From: Pseudomonadota bacterium
GTDB lineage: Bacteria; Pseudomonadota; Gammaproteobacteria; Steroidobacterales; Steroidobacteraceae
Assembly: GCA_023428645.1 (NCBI GenBank)
Contig: JAEYXD010000102.1
Span: forward strand, 1-52,240
Reading direction: 5' to 3'
Length of the DNA stretch: 52,240 nt
Shown here: one piece after another, positions 23,605-32,569 of the stretch
Layout: each line of letters starts with the position of its first letter
Numbering within the stretch: position 1 is the stretch's first letter
Made by a program: the position numbers and the translations under genes
The notes under the pieces: generated by a model
Told to the model about the DNA's origin: nothing
The model's database searches: none
Seen by the model: the letters and a program-made list of their open reading frames with translations, nothing else

Positions 23605-26238
23605 TCAGGTTCCGCGCGGCTTGGCGCGCGCCGTCGGCGCTGCCGTCAGCGGGTCGTCGGGCCAATAGTGCTTGGGATAACGGCCCTTCAATTCCTTTTT
23701 TACTTCCGGATAGCCGCGCTCCCAGAAACTCACGAGGTCCTGCGTCACTTGCACGGGACGATGCGCGGGCGACAGCAGATTCAACGTGAGTCGCACATTG
23801 CCGACCCCGATCGTCGGCGTCGTGCGCATCCCGAACAGCTCCTGCAGCCGCACCGAGACCGCTGGCGTCGCGCCCGAGTAGTCGATCGGCACGCGTGAGC
23901 CGCTCGGCACGGACAGGTGCGTCGGCGCGATTTCGTTCAGGCGCTGCTGCCGGTTCCAATCCAGCAGCGCGAGCAGCGCGGCATGCATGTCGAGGCGCAT
24001 CAAGTGATCGCGCCGCGTGACACCCTCGAGCCACGGGGCGAGCCATACCTCGATGCTCGCGAGCAGCGCGTCGTCGGACACGTCGGGCCACGCGGGCTGC
24101 GCCTGCGGATCGACGCGCCGCGCGAACTCCATGCGCGCCTGCAAGGCCCGGGCTTCCTTGGACCAAGGGAGCTGTGCGAGCCCGAGCTGTCGAACGCCGT
24201 CGAGCATCGCCGTCGTGAGATGCGCGGCTGCTTCGGTACGATCGAGCCGCTGCTCAGAGAGCTTCAGCGCACCGAGCCACCGTTCGCGCTTCGCGAGCAC
24301 GGCCTGTTCTCGCGCGTCCCATTCGACGCGCTCACGCGTGTCGATCGAGCCGGCGAAGAGTCGTTCGAGCGCGCTACGCTCGATCGGTGCGGCAAGTCGA
24401 ATCGTCGCCTCGCGCTCGCCGGCGTCGAGATCGGCGACGACGAGAAATTCGGCTTGCGCAAGGCTGTGCGTGCCGGCGAGCAAGGCGCCGCGACCGCTCG
24501 ACAGCACGTAACGGCCGCTGCCGCCGCGCGACATCGCGATGCGGTCGGGATAGGCAAGCGCGAGCAGCACTCCGGTGTCGTGATCGATGGCCTCCGTGGC
24601 GTTCCCCTGAGCGCGCGAGGTTCGGGCGCCTGGCCCACCGTCGCTCGATCTCGTGCGCAACTGCCGCGCGAGTTGCTCCGTCGTGCGCAGCACGCGTTGT
24701 CGAGCGGCCGGATCGATCGATAAGCCGGGCGGCAGCTGCCGGCGATCGTGCAATGCTTCGATCCGCAGGCGCAAATCGATATCGCGCGTCGTGCCGCGCG
24801 CTTCGCTTCCGCGCAGCACGTCGCGCTCGCCGAGCAAGGCGGCGATTTCGAGCGCGAGCTGCGTGTTTCCCCATTCGGTCGAGCGCACGATCATGTGCGC
24901 GAGCCGTGGATGGGTGCCGAGTGCCGCCATCGCGCGGCCATGCGCCGTGATCCGGCCATGCGCATCGAGCGCTTCGAGCGAGCGCAGCAGGTCGCGCGCC
25001 TGCGCGAACGCGGCGCTCGGCGGCGGATCGAGCCAGCGCAGTGTCGCGGGATCGGCAACGCCCCAGCTCGCGAGCTCGAGCGCGAGCGGCGCGAGATCCG
25101 CTTCCATGATTTCCGCCGGTGTCTGCGCGAGCAGCGCCGCATGCTCGCTCTCCGACCAGAGGCGATAACACACGCCCGGCTCGAGGCGTCCGGCGCGGCC
25201 GCGGCGTTGATCCGCGGAAGCGCGCGAGATGCGCGTCGTTTCGAGACGGCTCATGCCGGTCGGTGGATTGAAGCGCATGCGGCGCTCCAGACCCGAGTCG
25301 ACGACGATGCGTACGCCCTCGATCGTGAGGCTCGTTTCCGCGATGTTCGTCGCGAGCACGACTTTGCGCGTGCCGCTCGGGCTCGGCTTGATCGCTTCAT
25401 CTTGTTGTTCGATCGGCAGATCGCCGTACAGCGGCAGCACGCGTGTGCCGCGCGGGAGATCACGGTCCTGCAGCAAGCGCAGCGTGCGTTGAATGTCGGC
25501 TTGGCCCGGGAGGAAGGCGAGCGCGTCACCAGGCTCGGCGGCGAGCGCGGTCGCCACGGTCGCGGCAACGATCTCCGGCAGCGGACGTTCGGGTGCCCGA
25601 GCCACGCGTCCGAGCGGCTCTCGATAGTGCGTCTCGACAGGATAGGTGCGGCCGCTCGACGTGACGATCGGCGCATCGTTGCTGGACGCGACGCACGACT
25701 GCGGTGAATGCGTGGGCGTGGCGCCGCCGAGCACGCGCGCGACCGCCTGGCCATCGAGCGTCGCCGACATCACGAGAATGCGCAGGTCCTCGCGCACAGT
25801 AGCCTGCGCGTCGAGCGTCAAGGCGAGACCGAGGTCCGCCTGGAGGCTGCGCTCGTGGAACTCATCGAAGATGACGATCGCGACGTCTTCGAGCGCCGGA
25901 TCGCGTTGCAGCCAGCGCGTGAGGATGCCTTCGGTGACGACCTCGATGCGGGTGCCGGGACCCGCGCGGGACTCGAGTCGCGTGCGATACCCGACGGTTT
26001 GGCCCGCGGGCTCGCGCAGCGTGAAGGCCATGCGCGCGGCGACCGCTCGAGCCGCGAGCCTGCGGGGCTCGAGCATGACGATCTTCCGGTTCTGCAGCCA
26101 CGGCGCGTCCAGCAGCGCGAGCGGCACGCGCGTCGACTTGCCCGCGCCGGGCGGCGCTTGCAGGACGGCGTTGCACGAGTGAGCGAGCGTCGCGAGGAGG
26201 TCGGGCAGCGCGTCTTCGATCGGTAAACGAGTCGTCAC
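23605..26238 (-). CDS. hrpB: ATP-dependent helicase HrpB (DEAH-like RNA helicase)
   Basis: The protein (877 residues from the GTG at 26238) has the family order of two RecA domains, a helical region and the HrpB C-terminal domain. Visible motifs are A-P-P-G-A-G-K-S-T (Walker A), D-E-F-H-E-R (motif II), M-S-A-T-L-D (III), A-T-N-I-A-E-T-S-L-T and Q-R-R-G-R-A-G-R (VI). The C-terminal I-D-Y-S-G segment is specific to HrpB. Its exact cellular RNA target is unknown. GTG at 26238 has AGG 5 nt upstream; a TTG at 26253 is the alternative. It is divergent from tesB. Confidence 0.95.
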   Translation of the reverse strand: MTTRLPIEDALPDLLATLAHSCNAVLQAPPGAGKSTRVPLALLDAPWLQNRKIVMLEPRRLAARAVAARMAFTLREPAGQTVGYRTRLESRAGPGTRIEVVTEGILTRWLQRDPALEDVAIVIFDEFHERSLQADLGLALTLDAQATVREDLRILVMSATLDGQAVARVLGGATPTHSPQSCVASSNDAPIVTSSGRTYPVETHYREPLGRVARAPERPLPEIVAATVATALAAEPGDALAFLPGQADIQRTLRLLQDRDLPRGTRVLPLYGDLPIEQQDEAIKPSPSGTRKVVLATNIAETSLTIEGVRIVVDSGLERRMRFNPPTGMSRLETTRISRASADQRRGRAGRLEPGVCYRLWSESEHAALLAQTPAEIMEADLAPLALELASWGVADPATLRWLDPPPSAAFAQARDLLRSLEALDAHGRITAHGRAMAALGTHPRLAHMIVRSTEWGNTQLALEIAALLGERDVLRGSEARGTTRDIDLRLRIEALHDRRQLPPGLSIDPAARQRVLRTTEQLARQLRTRSSDGGPGARTSRAQGNATEAIDHDTGVLLALAYPDRIAMSRGGSGRYVLSSGRGALLAGTHSLAQAEFLVVADLDAGEREATIRLAAPIERSALERLFAGSIDTRERVEWDAREQAVLAKRERWLGALKLSEQRLDRTEAAAHLTTAMLDGVRQLGLAQLPWSKEARALQARMEFARRVDPQAQPAWPDVSDDALLASIEVWLAPWLEGVTRRDHLMRLDMHAALLALLDWNRQQRLNEIAPTHLSVPSGSRVPIDYSGATPAVSVRLQELFGMRTTPTIGVGNVRLTLNLLSPAHRPVQVTQDLVSFWERGYPEVKKELKGRYPKHYWPDDPLTAAPTARAKPRGT

Positions 26239-26407
26239 TTGAACCTGAATCAATCACTCACGCGCGTCGATGGCGCGAAAGCGTAGCGAAATTCCGCGAT
26301 TCGGAGTAGGGAAAAGCGCGCGAAGCGCGCTCGCATCAACACTGAGGCGCAACGATACGCGCGTCCGCGCGCGCAGATCCTCGAAGTTGTGCATTAGACT
26401 TGCGGGC

Positions 26408-27313
26408 ATGACGACATCCAATGCCCGCATTCCGCCTGCACCGCGCCATCTGCATGAAGTGCTCGAACTCGAGCAGCTGGATACGAATCTCTTTCGCAGC
26501 CGTGTCAATCAAATCAATCGCAATCGATCGCTGTTCGGCGGTCAGATTCTCGGACAGGGACTGAAGGCGGCGGCGCTGACCGTCGATCCGTCGCGCACGG
26601 CGCACTCGCTGCACGGCTACTTCCTGCTCGCGGGCATGAGCGATATTCCGGTGATCTACGACGTCGAGCTCACGCGCGACGGCGGCAGCTTTTCCACCCG
26701 CCGTGTCGTCGCGCGCCAGCGCGCAAAGACGATCTTCCACATGGAGTTGTCGTTCCATCGGCCCGAGAGCGGGTTCGAGCACGAGATCGCGCTGGACGTC
26801 GACGTGCCCGATCCGGATCAGCTGCAGAACCTGACCGAGCTTGCCGGCGTGTATGCCGATCGCGTCCCTCAGGAGGCGATGCCGTTGTTCGAGAACGCGA
26901 TCGTCGAGATGAAGCCCGTCAGTCCCGAGGACTACTTCATGCGCAAGTCCGCTACGACGCGCGGCTTGTATTGGATTCGATCGGTGTCGAAGCTGCCGGA
27001 CGATCCGCTCACGCAGATGGCGGCGCTGGCTTACCTCTCGGACTATTTCTTGACCTCGACGGTGATCCTGAAGCACACGCTGTCGGCGATGTCCGGCGAA
27101 GTGATGATGGCGAGCCTGGATCACGCAATGTGGTTTCACGGGCCCGCACGCGCCGACGAGTGGGTGCTCGTGGATACGCTGAGTCCCTTCGCCGGCGGCG
27201 CTCGCGGCTTCACGCGCGGCCAGATCTTCGATCGCGGTCGGAAGTTGATCGCCTCGGTTGCGCAAGAAGGCCTGGTGCGACCGATCGGCGATCGCCCAGC
27301 GCCGCGGGGTTGA
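26408..27313 (+). CDS. tesB: Acyl-CoA thioesterase II
   Basis: The 301-residue protein is a double-hotdog thioesterase. F-R-S-R-V-N-Q-I-N-R-N-R-S-L-F-G-G-Q-I-L-G-Q opens the first hotdog. The catalytic triad equivalents appear in S-L-D-H-A-M-W-F-H (Asp), V-D-T-L-S-P (Thr/Ser) and V-A-Q-E-G-L-V-R (Gln). It hydrolyses medium- to long-chain acyl-CoAs in the cytosol. The ATG at 26408 (M-T-T-S-N-A-R) gives the usual length (about 290 residues); an extension to 26270 would overlap the hrpB upstream region. It ends one base before the convergent Uma2 gene. Confidence 0.94.
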   Translation: MTTSNARIPPAPRHLHEVLELEQLDTNLFRSRVNQINRNRSLFGGQILGQGLKAAALTVDPSRTAHSLHGYFLLAGMSDIPVIYDVELTRDGGSFSTRRVVARQRAKTIFHMELSFHRPESGFEHEIALDVDVPDPDQLQNLTELAGVYADRVPQEAMPLFENAIVEMKPVSPEDYFMRKSATTRGLYWIRSVSKLPDDPLTQMAALAYLSDYFLTSTVILKHTLSAMSGEVMMASLDHAMWFHGPARADEWVLVDTLSPFAGGARGFTRGQIFDRGRKLIASVAQEGLVRPIGDRPAPRG

Positions 27314-27314
27314 G

Positions 27315-27851
27315 CTACAGCGACAGCTTGATGTCGATGCCCAAGCTGCTCTGGATGCGCGCGCCGCGAGCCGACAATATTTCCACCCGGCCGGATTCGT
27401 GGACGAGCCAGACTTCATGGGCGCCGGCGGTGAGATAAGCCGTCACCTTGTCCAGCACGTGCATGCGCCGATTGAGATGCGAGAGCATCTCCACGCACAG
27501 GTCCGGCGCGGACGGCAGCGGCGTGCCCAGGCCGTTCGAAAGCACGAAACCGGCGCTGGCCCACGCGACATCCGGTACGCGCACCCCGAGCTCCGTTTCC
27601 ACGGCGCACTTCGTCAGCGTGACGCCGTCCGGCTTCAAGCGGCGCAACTCGCTCGCGAGCTGCGTCTGCAATGAAGCGTGCCGCCCGGTGGCGGGACTGA
27701 CCTCCATCGAGCCGCGCTCGTTCATTTCGAGCTTGTACGGTATTTGCGCGAGCAGCGGATCACGCGTCATCTCGATCCAGCGTGCGCGCAGTTCCTCGGG
27801 CGAAAGACGGTGTGTCAAAGGGTTCGGCTGAGTGCGAGCTACCATCGCCAT
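27315..27851 (-). CDS. Uma2-family (DUF820) putative restriction endonuclease
   Basis: The 178-residue protein has a PD-(D/E)XK-type core: E-M-N-E-R-G-S-M-E-V-S-P-A-T-G-R-H, V-P-D-V-A-W-A-S, D-L-C-V-E-M-L-S and the C-terminal H-E-V-W-L-V-H. Uma2/DUF820 proteins are common in cyanobacteria and rarer in Gammaproteobacteria, usually as solitary genes of unknown role. The ATG at 27851 has AGGG 6 nt upstream, which favours it over the ATG at 27920. Coding style looks like its neighbours, so no recent transfer is evident. Confidence 0.85.
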   Translation of the reverse strand: MAMVARTQPNPLTHRLSPEELRARWIEMTRDPLLAQIPYKLEMNERGSMEVSPATGRHASLQTQLASELRRLKPDGVTLTKCAVETELGVRVPDVAWASAGFVLSNGLGTPLPSAPDLCVEMLSHLNRRMHVLDKVTAYLTAGAHEVWLVHESGRVEILSARGARIQSSLGIDIKLSL

Positions 27852-27959
27852 ACAATCCCTGAATGTGCCGATGCCACGAACTCTACGCGTGCGACATCCC
27901 GTAGCGCAAATGCACGTCACAAAAACGCCGGGCGCCGGCGCGGCCGACGGGGAATTCTG

Positions 27960-28793
27960 CTAACTGGTTCGCGCCAGTGTTGCAGCGCGCAGCTTCTCGA
28001 CATCGCGCTTGCCCAGCAGCTTCGCCTGGCCCTGCTTGAGGTCGGGAGCTCGTAACGGCCCGATCGCGACGCGCTCGAGGTCCCGCACCTTGAGACCGAC
28101 ACGCGCGAGCATGCGGCGGATCTCGCGATTTTGGCCTTCGCGCAGCGTAATACTGAGCAGCGTTCGATCGCCGCGGCTGCGGTCGACGAGCCGCTTGAGG
28201 ATGCGCACGGATTCCATCGAGGCCCGCTTCGACGACTTCGTGCCGGTGCCGGTCGGCGTGATGAGATACATGCCTTGCTTGAGCTTCTGGATCTGCTCGT
28301 CCGTTGCGAGCCCAACGCAGTTGACGCGGTATTCCTTGGGAACGCCGAACTTGGGGTGCGTGAGCTGATAGGCGAGGTCGCCGTCGTTCGTGATCAGGAG
28401 CAGGCCGGTGGAATCGGCGTCCAGCCTGCCGACCGGGTACAGCCGTTCCGCGTGGCGCACTTGCGGCGGCAACAAATCCAGCACATTACGGCGGCCTTCC
28501 GGATCGCGAGTCGTCGTGATCACGCCCTTCGGCTTGTTGATGAGGTAGTACACGAACGCCCGGGCGGGCGCGGCGTCGGCGACGACGTCCGGCAGGTCGA
28601 CGCGGGCCTCATCGACCTGCACGACATCGCGGCGCGGATCGACGAAACAGGGCAGCTCCTGCACGACTCGGCCGTTCACCTTGACCCGGCCGGCCGTGAT
28701 CATCTCTTCGCAGTCGCGGCGTGCGCCGATACCGGCGTCCGCCAATGCCTTTTGCAGGCGTACGCCTGCGGGTTTGGAACGATGCACAGCCAT
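27960..28793 (-). CDS. rluB: 23S rRNA pseudouridine synthase, RluB type
   Basis: The 277-residue enzyme has an N-terminal S4 RNA-binding domain (V-R-L-Q-K-A-L-A-D-A-G-I-G-A-R-R-D-C-E-E) followed by the RsuA/RluB catalytic domain. The catalytic Asp lies in V-G-R-L-D-A-D-S-T-G-L-L-L-I-T-N-D-G. A C-terminal Lys/Arg-rich tail contacts RNA. E. coli RluB modifies U2605 of 23S rRNA; assignment to RluB rather than RluE/F or RsuA rests on the overall pattern and is moderately sure. Confidence 0.87.
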   Translation of the reverse strand: MAVHRSKPAGVRLQKALADAGIGARRDCEEMITAGRVKVNGRVVQELPCFVDPRRDVVQVDEARVDLPDVVADAAPARAFVYYLINKPKGVITTTRDPEGRRNVLDLLPPQVRHAERLYPVGRLDADSTGLLLITNDGDLAYQLTHPKFGVPKEYRVNCVGLATDEQIQKLKQGMYLITPTGTGTKSSKRASMESVRILKRLVDRSRGDRTLLSITLREGQNREIRRMLARVGLKVRDLERVAIGPLRAPDLKQGQAKLLGKRDVEKLRAATLARTS

Positions 28794-28866
28794 GAGATAC
28801 GTGGTCGCAGCCAGGAGGGCGCGAAGAGTACCCGACTTGCGCCGCGAGCGAAGCCGTTGCCGTCCT

Positions 28867-30642
28867 TCAGGCGCTCGCGGCGGCGTCGCGCGCTTTGGCG
28901 AACTCGTGGTTGAGCATCGCCCGCAGTCGCACCGCCTTGAGTGGCTTGTGCATGAGCGTCAGGCCGGCGGCGCTCACTTTGCGCAGCTGGTCGGTGGCGG
29001 TGTCGCCAGACACGAGCACCGCCGGGACGCCGTTGCCGAGCTCGGCCCGCAGCGCCTTGATCGCCTCGATGCCGGTGTTCTCGCCACGCAACCGCAGGTC
29101 CGCGATGATGAAATCCGGTATGCGGCCGCTCATGCCCGCGAGGGCTTCCTCCGCGTTCGACGCGGTCAGGCAGCTGCAGCCCCAGCTTTCGAGCAGGCTC
29201 TGCATACCGAGCCGCACCGAGGCTTCATCGTCGATCACGACGATGAATTTGCCGCGGAGCAGATTCGGAATCTTGTGCTCGACCGTCGCCGAGGCGGTCG
29301 GGACGCGGGCCGGGTCGGCGATGGGGACCTCGATCGAGAAGCGCGATCCGCGGCCGACGCGCGATTGCACCTGGACCGGGTGATCGAGCAGCTGCGCGAT
29401 ACGGCGCACGGTTGCCAGGCCGAGGCCCAGGCCGCGTGTGCGATCGCGCTCCGGATTATTGAGCTGATAGAACTCCTCGAAGATGCGCTCCTGGTGCTCG
29501 GCCGGAATGCCGATGCCCGTGTCCCACACCTCGATCAGCACCTTATCGCCGCGCCGCCGACAACCCACGACGATGCCGCCGGACTGGGTGTAGCGCAGCG
29601 CGTTCGACACCAGATTCGAGAGCACTCGAAACAGCAGCGTCGAATCCGTATGCACGTGCAGCGCCGAGGGCCGCAGGCGCAGCTTGAGGTTCTTTTCCTG
29701 CGCGGGAATCGTGAACATGCTCCGCAAGCGTGTGAGCACATCGTTCAACGGCACGATGTGCAGCTTCACCGCGACCTGACCCGCATCCAGTCGCGAGATG
29801 TCGAGCAGATTGTCGAACAGCCGTTCGAGCGAATCCGTGCATTGCAGGATCTGATCGACCAGCTTGATGCCGGCGCGGCCCTCCGAGCCGTTGCGTAACG
29901 CGGTGGCGAACAGGCCGAGCGAATGCAGTGGCTGGCGGAGGTCGTGATTCGCGGCGGCGAAGAACCGCGATTTCGACCGGCTCGCTTCTTCGGCGGCGAT
30001 GCGTGCCTGCTCGGCGATCGCGTTTTGCCGGCGCAGCTCCGCGACCAGTTCCTCGTTCTCGACGCGCAAGCGGATCTGCGTCGTGATCGCGCGCGCCTGC
30101 TTGTCGACGAACAACAGGATGTAGCCGAGCACCGCGATCCACATCACCCCGAGCGCCGCGTTGCTGTAGCCGCCGTTCATCACGTAGCGCAGCGCGAGCA
30201 TGCCGAAGATCGGCACGGTGAAGCCGTTCATCGCCGCCGGATAATACGCGTGCGTCATCGTGGTGACGGTCGCGCGGCCGGCGAGACATGCGGAGACCAG
30301 TGCGAGCGTGAGCGGCTGATGGTCCGGCACGAGCACGAACACGGCGGAGCCCCAGACCGTGCCGGCGATGATGGACGAGCGGGAGAATCGGCTCGCCCAG
30401 ACGTGCGGATCGACGTCACCGCCGGCGTGCTTGCGGTAGGCGGAGGCGAGCGCTTGCAGGCCGGCCTGAATCGCGACGACCACGCCGCACCAGCTCAAGA
30501 CGCGCAACGGCGTCGAGTTCGGCCACGCGACGATCGCAATGAGCGCGGTCATGATGAGCGCCGAGCTCGAGACGGCCCAGCGGTTCGCATAGAGCATCGC
30601 GACGCGTTGCTGCTCAACGCGTCGCAGGGAGCTTGCATCCAT
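28867..30642 (-). CDS. Hybrid sensor histidine kinase with membrane sensor and receiver domain
   Basis: The 591-residue protein has about six hydrophobic N-terminal segments, then a coiled stretch (residues 200-225), a HisKA domain with F-F-A-A-A-N-H-D-L-R-Q-P-L-H-S-L, and an ATPase domain (S-N-A-L-R-Y-T, W-D-T-G-I-G-I-P, G-L-G-L-G-L-A-T-V). A C-terminal receiver domain carries V-I-D-D-E and phosphoacceptor Asp in I-A-D-L-R-L-R, with Lys in M-H-K-P-L. The N-H-D-L-R-Q-P variant of the H box is typical of this hybrid class. It lies 22 bases downstream of a LuxR-type response-regulator gene, its likely partner. Confidence 0.93.
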   Translation of the reverse strand: MDASSLRRVEQQRVAMLYANRWAVSSSALIMTALIAIVAWPNSTPLRVLSWCGVVVAIQAGLQALASAYRKHAGGDVDPHVWASRFSRSSIIAGTVWGSAVFVLVPDHQPLTLALVSACLAGRATVTTMTHAYYPAAMNGFTVPIFGMLALRYVMNGGYSNAALGVMWIAVLGYILLFVDKQARAITTQIRLRVENEELVAELRRQNAIAEQARIAAEEASRSKSRFFAAANHDLRQPLHSLGLFATALRNGSEGRAGIKLVDQILQCTDSLERLFDNLLDISRLDAGQVAVKLHIVPLNDVLTRLRSMFTIPAQEKNLKLRLRPSALHVHTDSTLLFRVLSNLVSNALRYTQSGGIVVGCRRRGDKVLIEVWDTGIGIPAEHQERIFEEFYQLNNPERDRTRGLGLGLATVRRIAQLLDHPVQVQSRVGRGSRFSIEVPIADPARVPTASATVEHKIPNLLRGKFIVVIDDEASVRLGMQSLLESWGCSCLTASNAEEALAGMSGRIPDFIIADLRLRGENTGIEAIKALRAELGNGVPAVLVSGDTATDQLRKVSAAGLTLMHKPLKAVRLRAMLNHEFAKARDAAASA

Positions 30643-30664
30643 GGCTTGGGGGAGGCGGTGCGAC

Positions 30665-31303
30665 TTACTGCGAGGCGGCCGCGTAGCCGTTGTTCGAGGC
30701 GGGCAGAAAGCCGCGACGTTGAGCGACCAGCACTGCTTGCGTCCGGTTGCGGACGTTCAGTGCTTCGAATACGGCGCTGACGTGCGCCTTGACGGTGCGC
30801 TCGGCAACGTCGAGGGCACGGGCGATCTCCTTGTTGCTGAAGCCACGGCCGAGCATGCTGATGACTTCGAGCTGGCGCAAGGTGAGCGAGGTGCCGTCGC
30901 TGGCGGCCGCGTGCGGCGTCGGTGTCGGCACGAACACGTCGCCGTTCAGCACTTTGCGAATCGCCCCGATCATCTCGTCGGCGGTGAAGGACTTGGGAAT
31001 GAATCCCGACGCTCCGGCCGCGATCGCGCGGTTCACGACCGCTTCTTGCTCGTCGCCCGAGATCATGATGCAGGCGGTCGTGGGGAATTTCTCGCCGATG
31101 ACCTGCATCGCGTTGAAGCCGTCTTCGCCCTTCAGGTGAATGTCCAGCAGGACCAAGGCCACTTCGCCGTCGCGTCTCAAGACCTGCAGTCCTTCGGCAA
31201 CCGAGGAGACGCTCAGCACCTCGGCGTCCAGGTCGCTCTGTTCCAGTACGGCGTGAAAACCGGCACGAAACAAGGGATGGTCATCGATGATGAGGATTTT
31301 CAT
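30665..31303 (-). CDS. LuxR/NarL-family response regulator
   Basis: The 212-residue protein has a receiver domain (M-K-I-L-I-I-D-D-H-P-L-F-R-A-G, phosphoacceptor Asp in L-V-L-L-D-I-H-L, Lys in F-I-P-K-S-F) and a C-terminal LuxR helix-turn-helix (L-T-L-R-Q-L-E-V-I-S-M-L-G-R-G-F-S-N-K-E-I-A-R-A-L-D-V-A-E-R-T-V-K-A-H-V). The pair with the downstream hybrid kinase resembles AgmR/ExaE-like regulators of acetate or alcohol use in pseudomonads (a loose inference). The start at 31303 has CAGGG 5 nt upstream; an ATG 5 codons earlier is an alternative. Confidence 0.93.
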   Translation of the reverse strand: MKILIIDDHPLFRAGFHAVLEQSDLDAEVLSVSSVAEGLQVLRRDGEVALVLLDIHLKGEDGFNAMQVIGEKFPTTACIMISGDEQEAVVNRAIAAGASGFIPKSFTADEMIGAIRKVLNGDVFVPTPTPHAAASDGTSLTLRQLEVISMLGRGFSNKEIARALDVAERTVKAHVSAVFEALNVRNRTQAVLVAQRRGFLPASNNGYAAASQ

Positions 31304-31388
31304 ATTACCCTGCCCCAAAACGATCCGAATGTCCTGTATTTAGCATTCCGCGCCATCCGTTGCTGCGCGGATCGTTTCATATGTTTAG

Positions 31389-31419
31389 GTCCGCGTTATG
31401 TCATCGTACGTCCGCGTTA
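31389..31419. promoter_or_regulatory. Direct repeat GTCCGCGTTA, two copies 21 bp apart
   Basis: GTCCGCGTTA at 31389-31398 recurs exactly at 31410-31419. The start-to-start distance of 21 bp is two helical turns. A weaker GCCCGTTA follows at 31435-31442, beside the palindrome GGGCAATTGCCC (31427-31438). The cluster lies 86-140 bases upstream of the response-regulator start and could be an operator for that regulator itself. Confidence 0.4.
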
Positions 31420-31564
31420 GGGGCAGGGGCAATTGCCCGTTAGGGACGAGCTGAGAGACGACACTCGGCGACTTGACCGTGCGCCGTTGTTTGTCAGCGA
31501 ATTGAGCAACAAAGGCACCTCGTTTTCGCCTTGGTGCCGACTGGACCCGGTCTCGCCCTGCGGC

Positions 31565-32569
31565 CTAGTGATAACCGCTGTTCGCGGTGACCTTGCCTCT
31601 GAACACGGAGTACGACCAGTACGTGTAGCCCAGCACGGCCGGCATCAGGATGAGCGTGCCGACGAGCACGAATCCTTGGCTCGACGGCGGCGCCGCGGCC
31701 TGCCAGATGCTCAGGTCCGGTGGAATGATGTTCGGCCAGATGCCGAGCACGAGACCCACGAAGCCCAGCGCGAAGAACGTGAGCGCGAGTATGAACGGGG
31801 CGTATTCGGCACGATGCATCACCGCGCGCCACAGGGCGATCGCGTTCGCGAGCGCGAGCAGCGGGATCGGCGACAGATAGATGAAATGCCCGCTATCGAA
31901 CCAGCGCGACATGATGTGACCGCTGAGGAACGGCAGCCACGCGCTGACGAGCGCCATGAAAGCCACGACGACGGCGACGAGCGGCCGCGTCAGGTCGAAC
32001 GCGATGTTCTGCAGTTCGCCAGTCGTCTTCATGATGAGCCACGTGCTGCCGAGGAGCGCATAGCCGAACACGACGGCGCAGCCGGTCAGCATCGAGAAGG
32101 GGCTGAACCAGGCGAACGGCCCGCCCAGATACTTGCCTTCCTGCAGCGGCATGCCCTCGACGATCGCGCCGAGCATGAGCCCCTGCGCGAACGCGGCGCA
32201 AATCGAGCCGACGCCGAAGCAGATGCCCCAGAGGCGCTTCGATGTATGCGCCTTGAAGCGGAACTCGAACGAGACGCCGCGCAGCACGAGCGCAATCAAC
32301 ATGAGTAGCACGGGCAGATACAGACCGGAGAGCATCACGGCGTATGCCTTCGGAAAGGCCGCGAGCAGCCCGGCGCCGCCGAGCACGAGCCAGGTTTCGT
32401 TGCCGTCCCAGATGGGCGCGGCGGTATTCATCATTTGATCGAGCTGCGGCTTGCTCTCGGAAAACGGGGCGAGAATGCCGATGCCGAGCACGAAGCCGTC
32501 CATGAGCACGTACATCATGACGCCGAAGCCGATGATGCCGAACCAGACAACGGGCAGGACGATATCCAC
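31565..32569 (-). CDS. cydB: Cytochrome bd-type quinol oxidase subunit II
   Basis: The 334-residue, eight- to nine-helix protein has the CydB pattern: M-Y-V-L-M-D-G-F-V-L-G-I-G near the N terminus, W-D-G-N-E-T-W-L-V-L-G-G and F-P-K-A-Y-A-V-M-L-S-G-L-Y-L-P. Together with CydA it forms the quinol-oxidising terminal oxidase in the inner membrane. Its ATG directly abuts the stop codon of cydA. The sequence fits the CioB (cyanide-insensitive) subgroup. Confidence 0.96.
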   Translation of the reverse strand: MDIVLPVVWFGIIGFGVMMYVLMDGFVLGIGILAPFSESKPQLDQMMNTAAPIWDGNETWLVLGGAGLLAAFPKAYAVMLSGLYLPVLLMLIALVLRGVSFEFRFKAHTSKRLWGICFGVGSICAAFAQGLMLGAIVEGMPLQEGKYLGGPFAWFSPFSMLTGCAVVFGYALLGSTWLIMKTTGELQNIAFDLTRPLVAVVVAFMALVSAWLPFLSGHIMSRWFDSGHFIYLSPIPLLALANAIALWRAVMHRAEYAPFILALTFFALGFVGLVLGIWPNIIPPDLSIWQAAAPPSSQGFVLVGTLILMPAVLGYTYWSYSVFRGKVTANSGYH

